NCBI RefSeq assembly: GCF_050948175.1
Contig: NW_027490185.1
Coordinates: 1-64,000, forward strand
Direction of reading: 5' to 3'
Source: Xylocopa sonorina
Lineage: Eukaryota; Arthropoda; Insecta; Hymenoptera; Apidae
DNA length: 64,000 nt
The notes beneath the pieces were generated by a model that saw only the letters and a list, made by a program, of their open reading frames with translations, was not told the origin of the DNA and did no database searches. The position numbers and the translations under genes are program-made. Position 1 is the first letter of the stretch. Each line of letters opens with the position of its first letter. Positions 61,756 to 64,000 of the stretch are shown piece after piece.

Positions 61756-62433
61756 AGGGGTCGAGGAATAGTAAAAGATTTTTATATTTCGTAGCGTAGG
61801 CTGACATTTACTAATGGGGAGGCTGTTTCCATAAAAATTATAAGCAAATATGAAAAATGACTAAACTGCGCAATTTATTTATTTTGATTCCAAAATAGAT
61901 ACACCGGCACAAAACAAAGATATAAGAACTCGATTTTATTACTTTCTATAAACTAGCTCGATAGGGCGATTTTTTCCATAAAGTCCACAATTACTTTGTC
62001 ATAAAAATATATACACTTATTTTATATATATTTTCTTCAATTTATTGTTACAAATTCATGCAATTGAGGGTTACATTAAATACGATGAGAGCATGTTATT
62101 TCAAAAATTACACAAGGCGAAGTTAGGGACGCAACAGCATGAATTTTTGTTTTATAAGTAATATTTTTTTTATAAATAATATTTTTAGTCTATGATGGAT
62201 TGAAAGAAATATATACGACTCGCTCAATAACTATAAATATAGGAAAACGACCATCAAAATGTCTATCAATAGCCATATGCTGAACATCTACTGACATCTA
62301 ACGGTTCTAATTTGTATGAAAGCACAGGTTCCCCATTGCCAAATGTGATCCTGCGTCATTGCTGAGGAGATTCATGAATGGAGCGATGATACGCGTGTCA
62401 CCATGGTGCTGGTGCTGCGCGATTCGCTTGTCT

Positions 62434-62456
62434 AGAACGTGCTGGTAACACGTTCT
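62434..62456. repeat. Perfect 8-bp hairpin in element 1 copy 3
   Basis: AGAACGTG (62434-62441) and CACGTTCT (62449-62456) pair perfectly around CTGGTAA. It lies in the part of copy 3 that has no counterpart in the other copies. Confidence 0.7.
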
Positions 62457-63489
62457 GGCATTTTAGTCAACGAATCCGGTCACAGATGACTACGAATCAG
62501 TTGACACTCCTCGGAAGTGGCAATATAGTGCCGGCATGGTGTCGCTACCATCTTGCCGTTTGTTATCTGGGATGCTTTTTAGTGCATTATTCGGAATTTA
62601 ATTTGAACACATAGCTACTTAATCGCGAATTTGTATGTACATAATTATACATGACTGCATAAAAAGGATATCATATACTTTTATAGTCAGTGCGATATAA
62701 GAATATAAAACGAAGAACTATCCACTACCATCAGGAGTAAAAACAATATTTGGTACGGAAAGTTCATTGTAAAATATAATCAAGCAGTTAATATATCAAA
62801 TCACAGCACACAATAAATCACTGAATGTATAACGATATGAATAGTAAGAAAAACATATTTACCTGTTAGATGTTTATAAATTCAAATTTAAAAGTCCAAG
62901 TCACATTTAATATATTATTGTTTAACAAGGTGATTTAATGTTGTTTCAAATAGGCGTGCAGAACTAACTCGTACTTCTGTCAATGTAATTTCATTCGAAA
63001 AATACAAAGGATAAGAGGAAATATTCTCCAATATATAACATATATAAATCAACGGATGCAAGAGAGAACACTCGACCTCGGTATAACGAGACCGGGGCGT
63101 CATCCTGCAGTAATCGTATAACGCCTGTTCCGAGGTGGTGTAGAGAGGGAATGTGGAGGGTGAAAAGCATAAAATAACAACAATGTAACTAAAGAGAAAG
63201 AGAAAGAAAATATGTGGAAGCATTGCATTTATTAAGAGGAAATCCTAGAAATATCAAACAACAGATTATATACCATACTGTAAGCGTAAGGTACAACGAA
63301 ATAGACGATATCGTGAGAGAAACTAAAAAAATCGAGAAACTTAAAAAGAAAATAATAATTTAGATTGAGGGAATCAATATCACTGATCCCGGCAAGCTTA
63401 ATGGAAAACGCATAACGATGAATCGGTTAGAGTATAAGATAGATGTTGGTCGCGGTTTGAGTGGCCCTGGGAATTCTTTGCCCGCATCA

Positions 63490-63521
63490 GGGCAGGCAGT
63501 AGGATGGTTGAGGGCCTGCCC
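63490..63521 (+). repeat. Terminal hairpin of element 1 copy 3
   Basis: GGGCAGGC (63490-63497) and GCCTGCCC (63514-63521), as in copies 1 and 2. The loop overlaps the inverted copy of the 15-base left-end sequence (63502-63516). Confidence 0.7.
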
Positions 63522-64000
63522 TCCTGTTGCTTGGATCTATAGAATTCACATTCAATTGTGGAGTAGAAGCAGATAATTATAATGCTTTTCATAGAAGATT
63601 ACAGCTTACTTAATTCGAAACGTTGAAATGAGATGAGTCATGGCATTGTATAATGCATTAGTACTCTATTGTCTCGAAATGTAGACACTACGAAGGGCAA
63701 TCCTGTTGCATAGAGCTGTAGAATTTACATACTTATGAAATTTTAAAGCAGATAAGCATAGAGCTATGCATAAGAGATTACAGCATTCTTACTTTAAAAC
63801 GATGAAATGGGATGCGCCAGCGCATTGCATGGAGAATTCTAGCTCGATTGCTTTAACCTACAGACACTACGGAGCGCCATGCCGTTGCATGGAATTATAT
63901 AGTTCACATTCTATTGAAGACCTCTAACAGTTAAGCATAATGTTATGGATATATGATTACAGATTCTTTGCTTTGAAACGTTGAAATGAGATGCGACATC
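63522..64000 (-). repeat. Degenerate satellite, minus orientation
   Basis: Same sequence as 13595-14090 with few differences: ACTCTATTGTCTCGAAATGTAGACACTACG and the following monomers. It continues beyond the window. Confidence 0.85.

Larger units (their letters stand above)
58809..63521 (+). mobile_element. Element 1 copy 3, the fullest copy
   Basis: LTR-like 5' end, PBS, AT-rich interior, a candidate spliced gene for a small membrane protein, a unique stretch at 61818-62638 and a tail shared with copy 1 (from 62639) and, in its last part, with copy 2. The segment 59412-60600 is AT-rich with no gene seen. The 61818-62638 stretch is AT-rich and then mixed, with a perfect 8-bp hairpin at 62434-62456 and no recognised gene. 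There is no second LTR. The 15-base sequence near the left end (58817-58831) returns inverted at the right end (63502-63516). Confidence 0.75.

Noticed and set aside
61818..62638. Tc1/mariner insertion
   Set aside because: Phrases such as ACTTTGTCATAA recall Tc1 ends, but no TA-flanked inverted repeats or transposase motif could be found.
1..64000. CENP-B box
   Set aside because: No monomer has the TTCG-x4-A-x2-CGGG pattern in the satellite. The TTCCTTGCTAGGAA dyad only loosely recalls it.
1..64000. Telomeric TTAGG arrays
   Set aside because: No runs of TTAGG or CCTAA were seen, so there is no evidence for a subtelomere.

Overview
The window looks like eukaryotic heterochromatin from an arthropod, most likely an insect, and possibly pericentromeric or centromeric. 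About two thirds of it (roughly 43 kb, about 245 copies) is one AT-rich tandem satellite with a monomer of about 174 bp. The rest is transposable-element DNA: a decayed BEL/Pao-type LTR retrotransposon, LTR-type sequences with a TGGCGCCCAA primer-binding motif, and several unidentified GC-rich inserts. I see no bacterial genes, rRNA, tRNA or CRISPR. The insect assignment rests on the BEL/Pao pol gene, the insect-like LTR/PBS arrangement and a short AT-rich intron. The order cannot be fixed from this sequence.

Layout, using 'plus' for satellite that reads GCAGATGTCTACGTATCG on the given strand. Satellite plus 1-9139, containing a 348-bp dimeric higher-order repeat. Element 1 copy 1, 9140-13594, itself interrupted by element 2 copy A, 11473-12714. 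Satellite minus 13595-15885. Satellite plus 15886-16363. Element 2 copy B, 16364-17770, inverted, with a 4-bp target duplication. Satellite plus 17771-25252. Element 1 copy 2, 25253-29247, inverted. Satellite minus 29248-35703. BEL/Pao relic 35704-39390. Satellite minus 39391-49075, broken by unknown inserts at 40590-40960 and 41877-42912. GC-rich insert 49076-50621. Satellite plus 50622-58808, with an exact 1740-bp (10-monomer) higher-order repeat. Element 1 copy 3, 58809-63521. Satellite minus to the end.

Main observations. (1) All three copies of element 1 sit where the satellite changes from plus to minus, so each is the spacer of a large satellite palindrome. The satellite next to each copy is the most degenerate, and some of it is shared between copies, so element and flanks were duplicated together. 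(2) Element 1 has an LTR-like 5' end and PBS but no second LTR. Its interior carries no retroviral gene. Instead it holds an unrecognised gene for a small single-pass membrane protein with a probable coiled coil and a plausible intron; the first exon is identical in translation in copies 2 and 3. (3) Element 2 has a permuted order (coding tail, LTR, PBS), and copy B is bounded by TGTGACGTG / CACGTCACA and a CTAC duplication. (4) Each satellite monomer carries several dyad symmetries, which fits, but does not prove, a centromeric role.

Only the BEL/Pao pol is clearly recognisable coding sequence, and it is a pseudogene. The long open frames in the satellite arise because 174 is a multiple of three, and they are not called as genes.
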